A DNA stretch of 64,000 nucleotides from Thermoprotei archaeon (GCA_029335875.2 JARJMZ020000013.1:1-64000), one strand, 5' to 3'. Positions 26,150-35,211 are shown, numbered from the stretch's first letter. The notes: a model not told the origin generated them from the sequence alone. A program made the numbers and translations.

Positions 26150-26824
26150 GTGGAGGCGTTGAAGGTCAAGCTCGTAGTCTTCGATGTTGACGGTGTCCTG
26201 GTCCACGTGAAGAGTAGCTGGCACTATATACATGAGCGTCTCGGTGTTGCCGGGGAGGCTGAAAGGGTTAAAGGCATGTTCGCCAGCGGGCGCATAGATT
26301 ACGTTAAATGGATGGAGCTAGACACAAGGCTATGGATCAACGCTAGAGGGGGGAAACTACATAAGAGGGACCTCCTAGAAATACTCTCAAATATTGAAGT
26401 GGACAAAGAAGCCCCCCAAGTCTTCAGATGGCTTAGAAAGAGGGGGGTGAGAATAGCCATGGTAAGCGGGGGCGTAGACCTCCTAGTCTCTAGAATAGCT
26501 GAAACCCTGGGGGCTGACATATGGCTCGCCAACAAACTATCATTCGACAAGAAAGGATACCTCGTACCCGGGGGGATCCCCCTAGTTGGGGTCTGGAAAG
26601 ATAAAGCAGTGAAACGCATAGCAAACGAGGTTGGAGTAAGCCTTAGCGAGACAGCCTTCATAGGAGACTCTGAGTGGGACGCGCCAGCCATGGCCATAGT
26701 AGGGTATCCCATAAGCTACGGCCCCCACTCGGAAGCCCTAAAAGGCATAGCCAAATACCATGTAAATAGACTCATAGAGATCATAGATTTAATAGAGAGC
26801 ATCGAAAGGGGGGGCTCGCATTGA
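26150..26824 (+). CDS. HAD-superfamily phosphatase (SerB-like)
   Basis: Seen: motif I VVFDVDGVLV (about 8-17), motif II SGG (about 103-105), motif III Lys in WKDKAVKRI and motif IV GDSEWDAPAM. This matches the phosphoserine-phosphatase-like branch with a helical cap between residues 20 and 90. The exact substrate is uncertain (phosphoserine or another small phosphate ester). It starts at GTG 26150 immediately after the DUF2283 stop, with no gap, and is the last gene of the operon. Confidence 0.82.
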   Translation: MEALKVKLVVFDVDGVLVHVKSSWHYIHERLGVAGEAERVKGMFASGRIDYVKWMELDTRLWINARGGKLHKRDLLEILSNIEVDKEAPQVFRWLRKRGVRIAMVSGGVDLLVSRIAETLGADIWLANKLSFDKKGYLVPGGIPLVGVWKDKAVKRIANEVGVSLSETAFIGDSEWDAPAMAIVGYPISYGPHSEALKGIAKYHVNRLIEIIDLIESIERGGSH

Positions 26825-26972
26825 CGCAGCCTGCTAGAGCCCCCGCTCATAAACGGGGTTATAAGCCTCGAATAAAATGTTAGGGTATAATACTTTAAAT
26901 GGAGATAAAACCTCTAAAACTCTACTCTGCTAAAACATGAACTTAGAAAGAAACTAGGGCTGGTGCGCCCGT

Positions 26973-28244
26973 TTGAGGGAGCTTTTAACGTTTGAAGATG
27001 TGGCCGTAATGCCCGGTAAGGCTCTCGTCGAGCCTTCGGAGGTGGATTTAACGTCCAAGTTCTCTAGGAATATTGAGGTTTTCGTGCCCCTAGTTTCAAG
27101 CCCTATGGATACTGTTACCGACTGGAGGATGGCGGCTATACTAGCTAGGCTGGGGGCTATAGGGGTTATACATAGGAATATGAGTATTGAAGAGAGGGTT
27201 GCTCAGGTTAGGATGGTTAAGGGCTCCACCCCATCTCCGTGGGCTGAGATCGTTAGGGCCCTAGACAAGGAGCCTCTCGCCAGCGTATACTATCGCATGG
27301 AGGAGCTCGGCGTTGGGGGGGCGCTCGTATTCTCCTCAGGGCAGCCTGTCGGGGTAATAGTGAAGCCGGGGGTGGACCAGGATTACTGGTATTCTAAAGC
27401 GGTAGGGTTTCTAAAGCTGCTTAGAGAGTATAAGCTCGCCCCCATAGTCGACGGGGATGGGAGGCTTAGGGTTGCAGCAGCTATAGGCCCCTTCGAGGCG
27501 GAAAACGCCAAGGCCCTTGATGATGCTGGCGCTGACGCTCTCGTTGTTGATGTTGCCCATGCTCATAACGTTAACGTTATTGAGAGCCTTGCCAGCCTCT
27601 CAAAGGAGATTTCAGCGGATCTTATAGTGGGTAATCTAGGCACGAGGGAAGCCGTTCTAGAAGTCTTGTCTAAGGTTGAGAGCGTGTCCGGCCTCAGGGT
27701 AGGCATAGGTAGTGGGAGCATATGCTCAACTGCAGAGGTTACTGGAGCTTTTATGCCCACCCTCTCAGCGGTCGTGGAAGCTAGGCTGGCCCTGGAAGAG
27801 CTGGGGCTCCACGGTAAGATCCCTATAATAGCTGATGGGGGCATTAGGGGGCCGGGGGATGTTGTTAAAGCGTTTATAGCTGGAGCTTCAACGGTTATGA
27901 GCGGGAGGCTCTTCGCGGGGACTGGCGAGTCCCCGGGCCTCAAAGTGAGGATTGGGGCTAAACTGTTTAAACAATATAGGGGTATGGGTAGTAGGGGGGC
28001 TATGGAGAGGAGATACGCTTCCGACAGGTATTCCGCCCCCTCGAAGAGCATAGAGGAGGGTGTTGAGGGCCTAGTACCATATGTGGGGAGCGTTGTTAGC
28101 GTCATAGCTGATATAGTGTCCGGGGTTAAGGCGGGCCTAGGATATGCTGGGGCTGTTAACGTGGAGTCTGCTTGGAAAGCCCGTTTAGCTAAAATTAGTG
28201 AGGCTGGGAGGGGGGAGGCTAGGCCTCACGATGTTAGCTTCTAG
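26973..28244 (+). CDS. guaB: IMP dehydrogenase with reduced CBS region
   Basis: Oxidises IMP to XMP in GMP synthesis. Seen: ELLTFEDVAVMPG, SSPMDTVTD, catalytic Cys251 in GIGSGSICSTAEV, GGIRGPGDVVKA, YRGMGSRGAM (flap) and GLVPYVGSV. At 423 residues it is about 60 shorter than usual IMPDHs. The segment between residues 85 and 165 has room for only about one degenerate CBS motif instead of two, so nucleotide regulation through the Bateman domain is probably altered. GMP reductase is a possible alternative, but the length and flap favour IMPDH. The start is TTG 26973. It overlaps the convergent aminotransferase by 11 bp. Confidence 0.88.
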   Translation: MRELLTFEDVAVMPGKALVEPSEVDLTSKFSRNIEVFVPLVSSPMDTVTDWRMAAILARLGAIGVIHRNMSIEERVAQVRMVKGSTPSPWAEIVRALDKEPLASVYYRMEELGVGGALVFSSGQPVGVIVKPGVDQDYWYSKAVGFLKLLREYKLAPIVDGDGRLRVAAAIGPFEAENAKALDDAGADALVVDVAHAHNVNVIESLASLSKEISADLIVGNLGTREAVLEVLSKVESVSGLRVGIGSGSICSTAEVTGAFMPTLSAVVEARLALEELGLHGKIPIIADGGIRGPGDVVKAFIAGASTVMSGRLFAGTGESPGLKVRIGAKLFKQYRGMGSRGAMERRYASDRYSAPSKSIEEGVEGLVPYVGSVVSVIADIVSGVKAGLGYAGAVNVESAWKARLAKISEAGRGEARPHDVSF

Positions 28245-29451
28245 AAAGCTTCTCCAGAGCCTCCACTATGATCTTAGAACCTTCGATTACATAGTCTATT
28301 TTAGTGGCGAAACTCAGCCTGATATGGTTTAAACCAGGGGCGCCCTCGGAGAAGGCTGTCCCCGGGAGCACTAGGACGCCGTGCTCGTAGAGTAGGTATT
28401 TGACTAGGTCCTCAACGCTAATACCTTTAGCTTTAAGTATCTTTGAAACCCTAGGGAACATGTAGAAAGCCCCCTGAGGCATGTATGCTTCAACGTAGTC
28501 TGATCCTGAGAGTATATCGTAGAGTACTTTAGCCCTCCTCTCAAACTCCTTAACCATCTCCTCTACAGGGGACCAGTCGCCTTTCAAAGCTTTAACTCCA
28601 GCTTTCTGGACGAAGCTTGGAGCACAACTGTATACTGTTACTGCTAGTTCTAGCATTCTATCTACAGCCTCCTTTCTAGCAACTAAATAGCCTAGACGCC
28701 ATCCCGTCATCGAGAAAGTCTTAGAGAACCCGTTTACATATACTACGTAGTCTTTCCAGTCCGGGAACTCTAATATGCTCTTAAACTTGGCGTTACCGTA
28801 GAGGAAATTATCGTAAATCTCGTCAACAACCAGGATCAGCCCCCTTCTAACAACAATATCGTAGAGGTGCTCAAGCTGCTCCGGCCCGAACACGGAGCCT
28901 GTAGGGTTGTGAGGGTTATTTAAAACTATCATCCTAGTCTTATCTGTCACCGCAGACTCGACAGCCTCAATGTCAAGTTTAAACCCATACCCCCTCTCGA
29001 AGATCATGGGGACATATACTGGGGTGCCCCCGAAAAGTTTAGCCACCTGGGCGTAAGCGTAGTAGCTTGGGTCCGGGATTATAACTTCATCCCCGGGCCT
29101 CACATAGGACGCTACAGCCACGAATATAGCTGTCTTAGCCCCCGTAGTTGCTATGATCTCATCGGGCGATACTCCAGCCCCATACCTCGAGTTTAAATAC
29201 CAGGCTATAGCCTCCCTAAGCTCCGGGATCCCCGCAGTCTCAGTGTAGCCTGTGAAACCGCCGTCGAGAGCTCTCTTAGCCTCCTCCCTTATGTGGGCTG
29301 GAGTCACATAATCAGGCTGGCCTATGCCGAAGCTAATGATCCTCTTACCCTGGGCTGCCAGCTTCCTGGCCAGGGCTAGGTATGTGAAGGCCGTCTCCCC
29401 CTTAATTTCATAGAGCATTCTTTGAAATTCTAGAATGGGGGTTTCCTCCAA
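28234..29451 (-). CDS. Class I/II PLP aminotransferase (aspartate-type)
   Basis: Fold type I transaminase. Seen: GIGQPDYVTP, GYTETAGIPELREAIA, NNPHNPTGSVF, VVDEIYDNFLYG, catalytic Lys in NGFSKTFSMTGWRLGY, and the substrate Arg in HIRLSFA. The 405 residues are normal. Known: this subgroup holds aspartate and broad-specificity aminotransferases of archaea; the exact amino donor is not decided. It is convergent with guaB and divergent from the hypothetical gene at 29.6 kb. Confidence 0.88.
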   Translation of the reverse strand: MEETPILEFQRMLYEIKGETAFTYLALARKLAAQGKRIISFGIGQPDYVTPAHIREEAKRALDGGFTGYTETAGIPELREAIAWYLNSRYGAGVSPDEIIATTGAKTAIFVAVASYVRPGDEVIIPDPSYYAYAQVAKLFGGTPVYVPMIFERGYGFKLDIEAVESAVTDKTRMIVLNNPHNPTGSVFGPEQLEHLYDIVVRRGLILVVDEIYDNFLYGNAKFKSILEFPDWKDYVVYVNGFSKTFSMTGWRLGYLVARKEAVDRMLELAVTVYSCAPSFVQKAGVKALKGDWSPVEEMVKEFERRAKVLYDILSGSDYVEAYMPQGAFYMFPRVSKILKAKGISVEDLVKYLLYEHGVLVLPGTAFSEGAPGLNHIRLSFATKIDYVIEGSKIIVEALEKLSRS

Positions 29452-29566
29452 CTAGTTTCACCAAGTTCTTAGTTTGTGTTCGAGCTTATTTAATAGACTG
29501 TTACAGAAAATTTACCCACAATAGTGTTAATAGTTTCCAGGAGGATAGTACTAGGGGGTGTTTAGA

Positions 29567-30145
29567 ATGCCCGGTATAGTTTTAAAGATCCGTAGGTTTA
29601 TGCGTGACAGCTTGAGCTTTGGGGGTTTGAGGCTCCACGTTCTAAGGCTTAGAGAGGTTGAGGAGAGGCAGGTCTCCGGGGACCCCCTAGATGCAGCTCT
29701 CGGGATCTTGGAGGAAGAGTCTAAGGCGCCCGGCCCCGGTTATGTTGTGGTTGAAGTTCAAAGCGGCAGAGGTAAGAGTATTATGGGGGAGGTTTTAGGC
29801 GAGTCTAGGGGTTCCCTCCTCTTCCCTAAACCTTCCAGGCTTAGGAGGGTTGGTATTGTTAGGGTTGACGCTCTAAGTTCTAGGGTCGAGTCTGGTATTG
29901 TCAGGCTTAAAGAATCTGACATAGAATGGTTTAATGTTGAAGGCGAGGATGTTTACGTTTTTGACTCCCCCCTGGAGGCTCCAGAGAATATAGCATATGT
30001 AATAGTTGACGCCGAGGATGGCCGGAGATATGTTAGGGTCCAACGGTTCTCGACGCAAAAACTATACGGTCAGCCTCAGCCTCCACAAGCTGAATTAACT
30101 GGTAGTAATGAAGCCGCGTCAAGTGAAGGAAGTAGCCCCTCTTAG
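29567..30145 (+). CDS. Uncharacterised basic/beta-rich protein
   Basis: No family recognised. Seen: a basic N-terminus (LKIRRFMRDS), beta-rich middle segments (GYVVVEVQSGRGKSIMGEVLG; RRVGIVRVDALSS), and a low-complexity Gln/Pro/Ser tail. ATG 29567 is preferred over the in-frame GTG 29558 because GGGGGTG lies 6 bp before it. The last 113 bp overlap the convergent zinc-finger gene. The tail region is low complexity, so the reading frame there may be constrained by the opposite gene. Confidence 0.6.
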   Translation: MPGIVLKIRRFMRDSLSFGGLRLHVLRLREVEERQVSGDPLDAALGILEEESKAPGPGYVVVEVQSGRGKSIMGEVLGESRGSLLFPKPSRLRRVGIVRVDALSSRVESGIVRLKESDIEWFNVEGEDVYVFDSPLEAPENIAYVIVDAEDGRRYVRVQRFSTQKLYGQPQPPQAELTGSNEAASSEGSSPS

Positions 30146-30344
30146 TGAAGGGGCCTTTAAGGCATATAGGGCATACTAGGAGCCCGTCCCTCACATCTTG
30201 GAGCTGCAGGCCCACATTTCTTATAGCCTCCACGATAGGTCTCGAGAGAACTTTACTATCAAAGTCTCCAGGAGTTACTATGCCGCTCGCGATTCGAGCC
30301 ACGTAGACGGCGATCTTCCACCTGAAAAGACCTCGGCGGGCCAT
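30033..30344 (-). CDS. Small C2H2-type zinc-finger protein
   Basis: Seen: CPICLKGPFTKRGYFLHLTRLH, that is C-x2-C-x12-H-x4-H, at about residues 58-79, within a 103-residue protein with a basic N-terminus (RRGLFRWKIAVYVARIASG). Known: single C2H2 fingers of this spacing occur in crenarchaeal proteins assumed to bind nucleic acid. The C-terminal third is read through the end of the convergent gene (113 bp overlap), unusually long for this compact genome. Either that overlap is genuine or one of the two stops is misplaced. Confidence 0.65.
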   Translation of the reverse strand: MARRGLFRWKIAVYVARIASGIVTPGDFDSKVLSRPIVEAIRNVGLQLQDVRDGLLVCPICLKGPFTKRGYFLHLTRLHYYQLIQLVEAEADRIVFASRTVGP

Positions 30345-30417
30345 AAACTTTACCCACGTATATTTTAGTGACGAATGTATATATATTTATTTGTTTATAT
30401 GAAGTTACACGAAAAAC

Positions 30418-31224
30418 CTAGGGGTATATGGGTTGTAGAGCCTTAACCTCCCCGTCACTAGAAGCTATTAGGGGGGCTATCTCTATGAAATCACCTATTT
30501 TAGAAAGCTTCACTTTAGGCAGTAAAACCTGCTCCAGCTGGAAGAACCCCGCATAGCTGTTCATCGTAACCTTGATCCTAACAGGTCTCACGCTCCCAGG
30601 CTCTATTTCAACCTTCCTAATGCTTATAGCTGAGAGGGCGTGCATATCCACCTTACCCTTACTATAAGGTATTCTAGCCCTCCCCTCAGCCATATCGGTT
30701 CCATCAGCTACTTTAACTATGCTCGCCTCAATAGTTAAGGCGGGTACGTCCATGGACGTGCTATGTATGACGTTCATGACCTCACTCCTAACCCTATAAA
30801 TAACCCTCTCATCCTCCCCAGGTAAAATTTCGGGCAACAACCTGGATAGAATATAGTAGGATATTTGAGCCCCAACAGCCTCATGCATATGTCTATGAAC
30901 AGAGTTGCCAATATCATGCAAATAAGCCCCCAACAAAACAATAAGCCTGGCATAATCTTCACTCCCAACAACGCCGTGAGCAACACTAGAAGGAACGACA
31001 CCTCTCTCCAACAACAAACTCATAATCTCAAGGGAAGCCCCTGAAACTATAGTTGCGTGAACGGGGCCATGATCATTGTAAAGAAGCCTCATAACAGCAT
31101 TAACATTACTCATCCTTAAAAGCTCCTGAACCTCAACATCGCCAGTTAAAACATGCCAAGCCCTGTTAAGCAAAATGCTAGACTTAACATGGGACTCGAT
31201 AAGCCTAGCTCCAACAACAACCAA
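30418..31224 (-). CDS. HD-domain phosphohydrolase
   Basis: Seen: an early NDHGPVHATIV (first metal His, about 50-60), the HD pair in YLHDIGNSVHRHMHE (about 102-116), a distal His in NVIHSTS and the closing Asp in VKVADGTDMAEGRARI. The C-terminal ~80 residues form a beta-rich domain. Known: HD hydrolases cleave phosphates from nucleotides or cyclic nucleotides. This group (COG3294-like) has no assigned substrate. It starts at TTG 31224. It is divergent from thyX, 60 bp away; dNTP metabolism is a tempting link but only an inference. Confidence 0.78.
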   Translation of the reverse strand: MVVVGARLIESHVKSSILLNRAWHVLTGDVEVQELLRMSNVNAVMRLLYNDHGPVHATIVSGASLEIMSLLLERGVVPSSVAHGVVGSEDYARLIVLLGAYLHDIGNSVHRHMHEAVGAQISYYILSRLLPEILPGEDERVIYRVRSEVMNVIHSTSMDVPALTIEASIVKVADGTDMAEGRARIPYSKGKVDMHALSAISIRKVEIEPGSVRPVRIKVTMNSYAGFFQLEQVLLPKVKLSKIGDFIEIAPLIASSDGEVKALQPIYP

Positions 31225-31284
31225 ACCCTAAAACACCCCAAACACGGGAAAAAATAGAGGAATCAAGCCTTAATAATACTGTCT

Positions 31285-32241
31285 ATGACAGAGTATGAAA
31301 TCATTAGATGGAAAAAGTTAAAGAATAGGGCTCAAATGTTAAAAAATTTAGGGATCACTGTAGTAGTTGTTGAATATACTAGAGATGCTCCGAGGATTAT
31401 TGCCTCGTCGAGTAAAGTTAGCTTGTCGAGCAAGCAGGTCGAAGACATTCTATCGATAAGCGAGGAGGAGGTTGAAACCTGGATCAAGGAAACATTCAGA
31501 AGATCACACTTCTCCCCATGGGAGCACGCTTCATACACTTTCATAATAGATGGGTTAAGCAGGGTGGCATCACACCAGCTTGTAAGACATAGGATAGCCT
31601 CGTACACGCAACTATCACACCGCTACAGTGAAGGGTATCTGAGGAAAATGGTCCTCCAAGCGTCAACTATAGCAGAAATAAAATGCCCGGAAAAACCAAA
31701 AGAAGATAAAAGAAGCGCGTATGCATGCTACGCTAAAGCACTAGAAAAAACTATAGAGAGTGAAAACAAGCTTGAAATAGCGCTCATAGGCTATGTGCCT
31801 CCACCGCTAAAACCCGAAGACTTAAACCGTTGGGCAACGCAAATGTTAAAGCTTACAGGGGAATATTATGGGATGCTAGCTGGAGGTGTAAAACGTGAGG
31901 ATGCAAGATACATTCTCCCACACAGCCTAAGGACTAGGATAGTTGTGACTATGAACGCTAGAGAGCTCATGCAATCCTTCCTACCATTAAGAATGTGCAC
32001 ACGAGCCCAGTGGGAGATACGTTACATTGCTTGGAGCCTTTGGCGTGAGCTAATGAAAATACATCCGCAACTTTTCAAGTACGCCGGCCCCTCATGCATA
32101 TTCCGAGAGAATACTACGAGGTGGTGGCCAGAGCCCCTGGAGGACTACCTTGAAGGTAGAGCAGAGTTCACAATACCCCGATGCCCGGAGCTGGTGGAAA
32201 ACAAAACTATAAGGAAGTGCTTACTAACAGCGTCGCTCTAG
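31285..32241 (+). CDS. thyX: Flavin-dependent thymidylate synthase ThyX
   Basis: Makes dTMP from dUMP using methylene-tetrahydrofolate (or its archaeal analogue), FAD and NADPH. Seen: the ThyX motif RHRIASYTQLSHRYSE (RHR-x7-S, about residues 101-116), preceded by SPWEHASYTF with the conserved His, and the C-terminal NARELMQSFLPLRMCTRAQWEIR. At 318 residues it is longer than bacterial ThyX (~220-250); the extra length is an N-terminal stretch and a central insertion. It starts at ATG 31285. Codons are A/C-rich at third position over most of the gene. Confidence 0.93.
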   Translation: MTEYEIIRWKKLKNRAQMLKNLGITVVVVEYTRDAPRIIASSSKVSLSSKQVEDILSISEEEVETWIKETFRRSHFSPWEHASYTFIIDGLSRVASHQLVRHRIASYTQLSHRYSEGYLRKMVLQASTIAEIKCPEKPKEDKRSAYACYAKALEKTIESENKLEIALIGYVPPPLKPEDLNRWATQMLKLTGEYYGMLAGGVKREDARYILPHSLRTRIVVTMNARELMQSFLPLRMCTRAQWEIRYIAWSLWRELMKIHPQLFKYAGPSCIFRENTTRWWPEPLEDYLEGRAEFTIPRCPELVENKTIRKCLLTASL

Positions 32242-32450
32242 AAAGTACAATCTAATGGGGGCTGCGTGCTCGTGATTATTCAGCGTACTATATTCTGGGC
32301 CGTGATCCTTAGTCCTCAGTGCGTAGGCTCGGATACTACGAAATTATGAAAGGAGGGCTGCACAGGCTCCTGTTTGTACTTGCCAGGTTTTATTTCATGG
32401 TGATCTCTGGTTTTTAGTTTAGTTTATTATGTATTTAGTGGTGTGGGGTT

Positions 32451-32984
32451 GTGGCTGTTCCTGTTTATGGTGAGGGTTTCTTTCACGTTTCCCTGAGCGG
32501 CGTTATTTGGTATACTATTGTTTTTGACTATAGTGATGTTGAGAGGGAGTATTGGGGTCTTTTGAGGGAGGGTGGTGTTAGGTTGGAGTCTGAGGTTGAG
32601 CGTTTGAGGTTTGAGATGCAGAGGCTCATGGATGAGGAGAGGATTGTTATTAATGGTGTTGATGTTAGGGCTCGCGTTTTATCCGCTTTTATCGAGGTTA
32701 GGGGGGTTCCTGTAAGGTCTTCTGCTGTCTTCTTTATCGTTATTCCTTTTAGGCCTAGGGTTGGTGTTAACGTTTACGAGAATTTTTATGGGCCGGCCGT
32801 TGCTGACTATGACTATACTGTATATTGGGTTCTCGAGTGTGGCGTGTTTAAAAGCGTGGATTCCCCTGGGAGTGTTTCTATTAACGGTAACTTTGCCGTT
32901 ATCAGGGTTAAAAAAGGCACCCGGGTTCCCGGGTATGAGAGTGTTGTCTTCGAGGTTCCCGGGGGCTGTCTTAGTCGAAGTTGA
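32451..32984 (+). CDS. Uncharacterised protein, beta-rich with a central helix
   Basis: No family recognised. Seen: 177 residues with strands at the N-terminus (FFHVSLSGVIWYTIVFDYSD), a charged helix (VERLRFEMQRLMDEERI), and strands with PFRPRVGVNVYENFYG. It looks soluble. Third codon positions are extremely G/T-rich in the first half. It starts at GTG 32451. The ~200 bp before it hold no recognised feature. The end overlaps the convergent hydrolase gene by 14 bp. Confidence 0.6.
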   Translation: MAVPVYGEGFFHVSLSGVIWYTIVFDYSDVEREYWGLLREGGVRLESEVERLRFEMQRLMDEERIVINGVDVRARVLSAFIEVRGVPVRSSAVFFIVIPFRPRVGVNVYENFYGPAVADYDYTVYWVLECGVFKSVDSPGSVSINGNFAVIRVKKGTRVPGYESVVFEVPGGCLSRS

Positions 32985-33585
32985 TGCCATCGGAGCCCCT
33001 AACTATGACCCCCCTATATAGGAAGCTTATCTGCCTTAGGGCTGCATAGTAGTCGAAGTCGTTTAGAGCGCTTATAGAGTCCATTGGCACGTAGACTTTA
33101 TACCATCTCAGGGCAGCGCTTCCCGCAGTGTGGAGTACGCATATGTTGGCTACAGTCCCCGTTATAACAACGTTTCTGACCCCGTATACTTTCAGGAGGT
33201 CTTCGAGGGGGGTTCCGTAGAACCCGTCGTACCTGGTTTTCATTACAACTATATCTCTGCCTTCTACGGGCTTAAGCTCATCTATGATCCTCCAGCCCCA
33301 GGTCCCGTATTTAACGTGCTCGCCCCATATAGAATACTCTGGGTCCTCCTCGTAGTGCGTGTCTTGGGTGTAGAAGACTCTGACGCCCCTAGCTCTAGCC
33401 TTTTCTAAGAGCCCCCTAATGGGCTCCACGGTTTTCTGGGCTGTGGGCACATAGAGTTTACCTTCGGGTTTAACGAAGTCGTTCTGCATGTCAACAACTA
33501 TTACTGAGGTTTCTCTCGCTGGTAGAGTAACTTTCTCCACTATTTCTATCTCCGGGACGCTAACTTTAGCCTCCATGGAGAACAC
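32971..33585 (-). CDS. Isochorismatase-fold cysteine hydrolase (nicotinamidase-like)
   Basis: Seen: the catalytic Asp in VIVVDMQNDFV (about 28-38), Lys in VVMKTRYDGFYGT and nucleophilic Cys in TVANICVLHTA, the triad of nicotinamidases and isochorismatases; DTHYEEDPEY may supply metal ligands as in nicotinamidase. Known: nicotinamidase recycles nicotinamide to nicotinate for NAD. It is divergent from the NAD(P)HX repair gene with only 69 bp between, which supports an NAD role. Other amidohydrolase activities remain possible. Confidence 0.82.
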   Translation of the reverse strand: MFSMEAKVSVPEIEIVEKVTLPARETSVIVVDMQNDFVKPEGKLYVPTAQKTVEPIRGLLEKARARGVRVFYTQDTHYEEDPEYSIWGEHVKYGTWGWRIIDELKPVEGRDIVVMKTRYDGFYGTPLEDLLKVYGVRNVVITGTVANICVLHTAGSAALRWYKVYVPMDSISALNDFDYYAALRQISFLYRGVIVRGSDGINFD

Positions 33586-33654
33586 CTGTTCTCAAATAGT
33601 TCTAGGAAACCTAAATATATTTTAGTATATAAGCTAATTCTAGGGGCACCTACA

Positions 33655-35211
33655 GTGGCATGCCCAGGCATTAGAGACGCTAGGCCTGAGGAGGCTGTGA
33701 GCGTCGAGGATGTGAGGGCTTTCGAGGTTAACAGCGTGTGGTGGGGCGTCAGCCTAGGTAAGCTTATGGAGAACGCTGGTAGAGCCGTAGCCGACTCCAT
33801 AGAGTGTATAAAAGGCGGCGTCAGGGGCTTTAAAGTAGCGGTATTAGCTGGTAGGGGTGGTAATGGGGGGGACGGCTTAGTCGCGGGGAGGCACCTGGCG
33901 TCCCGAGGCTCTATAGTTGAAGTACACCTCCTCTACGACCCCCAGCTGGTCACCCACCCGGATACTAGGGATAACCTTAGGTATATACTGGATTCTAGGA
34001 GGATCAAAACTTTAACCCCGGGATCCCGGGGGTGGCTTGAAATATCAGATGCCGACATAGTTATAGATGCTGTTTTAGGCGTTGGAGTTAAAGGCCCCCT
34101 CAGGAGCCCCGTAAAGGATGCCATGAAAGCTTTCAACGACTCGGGAGGCTTGAGAGTCTCCATAGACATACCTACAGGACTAGACCCGGACACCGGGATA
34201 CCTGCCGAGGGGGCTGCGAGGGCTGACGTTACAGTTACAATGCACAGGCCTAAGAGGGGGCTGTTCGCCAACCAAGGCCCCCTACACTCTGGGAGGGTTC
34301 TAGTCGCGGATATAGGAATTCCCCTGGAGGCTGAAGAGTACGCGGGCCCCGGCGATGTAAGCTCGAGGATACCTGTAAGACCGCCACCAGCATATAAAGG
34401 CATGGGCGGGAGGGTTATGGTTATAGGCGGCTCCCAGTACTATGTGGGGGCTCCCATAATAGCTGCAAAGGCGGCTTCAGCTTCCGGGGCTGACCTCGTG
34501 TATCTCGCCTCACCCCACCACATAGCCTTCCCAGCTTCTGTAGAGAACCCTTACATAATACCCGTGGTTAGGGGGGGCCCCGAGGAGTTTGAAGCTGCGC
34601 TCGCTTCTTTCGCTAATAGAGTCCACGCTATTATTTTCGGGCCTGGTTTAGGCGTCACAGAAGAGGCTAGGGTCTTGCTCGAGATGCTTCTGGAGCACGC
34701 TAAAGGAAAGAGCATAGTGATAGATGCTGACGGGCTCAAAGTGCTCAGGGACATAAACGTTAGACTGTGGAGGGAAGTAGTCTTAACACCACACCGGGGG
34801 GAGGCGGGGATGCTGTTAGGCGAGACTGTCGACCCCTTAAAAGCAGACCCAACAAGCCTAGCTAGGAGAGTGTCTGAGAGATACGGTTCGACAGTTATAG
34901 TTAAAGCGCCCGTAGACGCTATATGCGAGCCTGGAGGCGCGTGCAGGCTTAACAAGACAGGCCACCCGGCTATGGCCGTGGGAGGCACCGGGGACGCTCT
35001 AACAGGGATAATAGCCTCTTTCATAGCCAGGAGGGTGGCACTAGGGTACACTGTGGATACTCTAAACACTGTAGCGGCGGCAGCATATGTGTGCGGGAGA
35101 TCGGGGGAGCTTGCTGTCGAGGAGAAAGGGGAAACGATAAACCCCCTCGATGTTGTCGATAAGATACCTGCCGCTATAAGGGAGGCTAGAGCGCTGGCGG
35201 GGGAGCGTTAA
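33655..35211 (+). CDS. nnr: Bifunctional NAD(P)HX epimerase/dehydratase
   Basis: Repairs hydrated NADH and NADPH. Seen: an N-terminal YjeF_N epimerase domain (about 20-215; VLAGRGGNGGDGLVAGRHL and AVLGVGVKGPLR) and a C-terminal ribokinase-like ADP-dependent dehydratase (about 225-515; GGSQYYVGAPIIAAKAA, LTPHRGEAGMLLG, AVGGTGDALTGI). The 518 residues match fused Nnr proteins. The start is GTG 33655. It is followed after 3 bp by a methyltransferase gene, probably co-transcribed. Confidence 0.93.
   Translation: MACPGIRDARPEEAVSVEDVRAFEVNSVWWGVSLGKLMENAGRAVADSIECIKGGVRGFKVAVLAGRGGNGGDGLVAGRHLASRGSIVEVHLLYDPQLVTHPDTRDNLRYILDSRRIKTLTPGSRGWLEISDADIVIDAVLGVGVKGPLRSPVKDAMKAFNDSGGLRVSIDIPTGLDPDTGIPAEGAARADVTVTMHRPKRGLFANQGPLHSGRVLVADIGIPLEAEEYAGPGDVSSRIPVRPPPAYKGMGGRVMVIGGSQYYVGAPIIAAKAASASGADLVYLASPHHIAFPASVENPYIIPVVRGGPEEFEAALASFANRVHAIIFGPGLGVTEEARVLLEMLLEHAKGKSIVIDADGLKVLRDINVRLWREVVLTPHRGEAGMLLGETVDPLKADPTSLARRVSERYGSTVIVKAPVDAICEPGGACRLNKTGHPAMAVGGTGDALTGIIASFIARRVALGYTVDTLNTVAAAAYVCGRSGELAVEEKGETINPLDVVDKIPAAIREARALAGER

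Noticed and set aside
32242-32450. Possible C/D sRNA near 32270-32320
   Set aside because: GTGATTA and GTGATCC resemble C boxes, but matching D boxes are absent at suitable spacing and no closing stem forms.
34551-35069. 172-residue minus-strand frame inside nnr
   Set aside because: Antisense shadow of a well-conserved dehydratase domain; no independent signal or ribosome-binding site.
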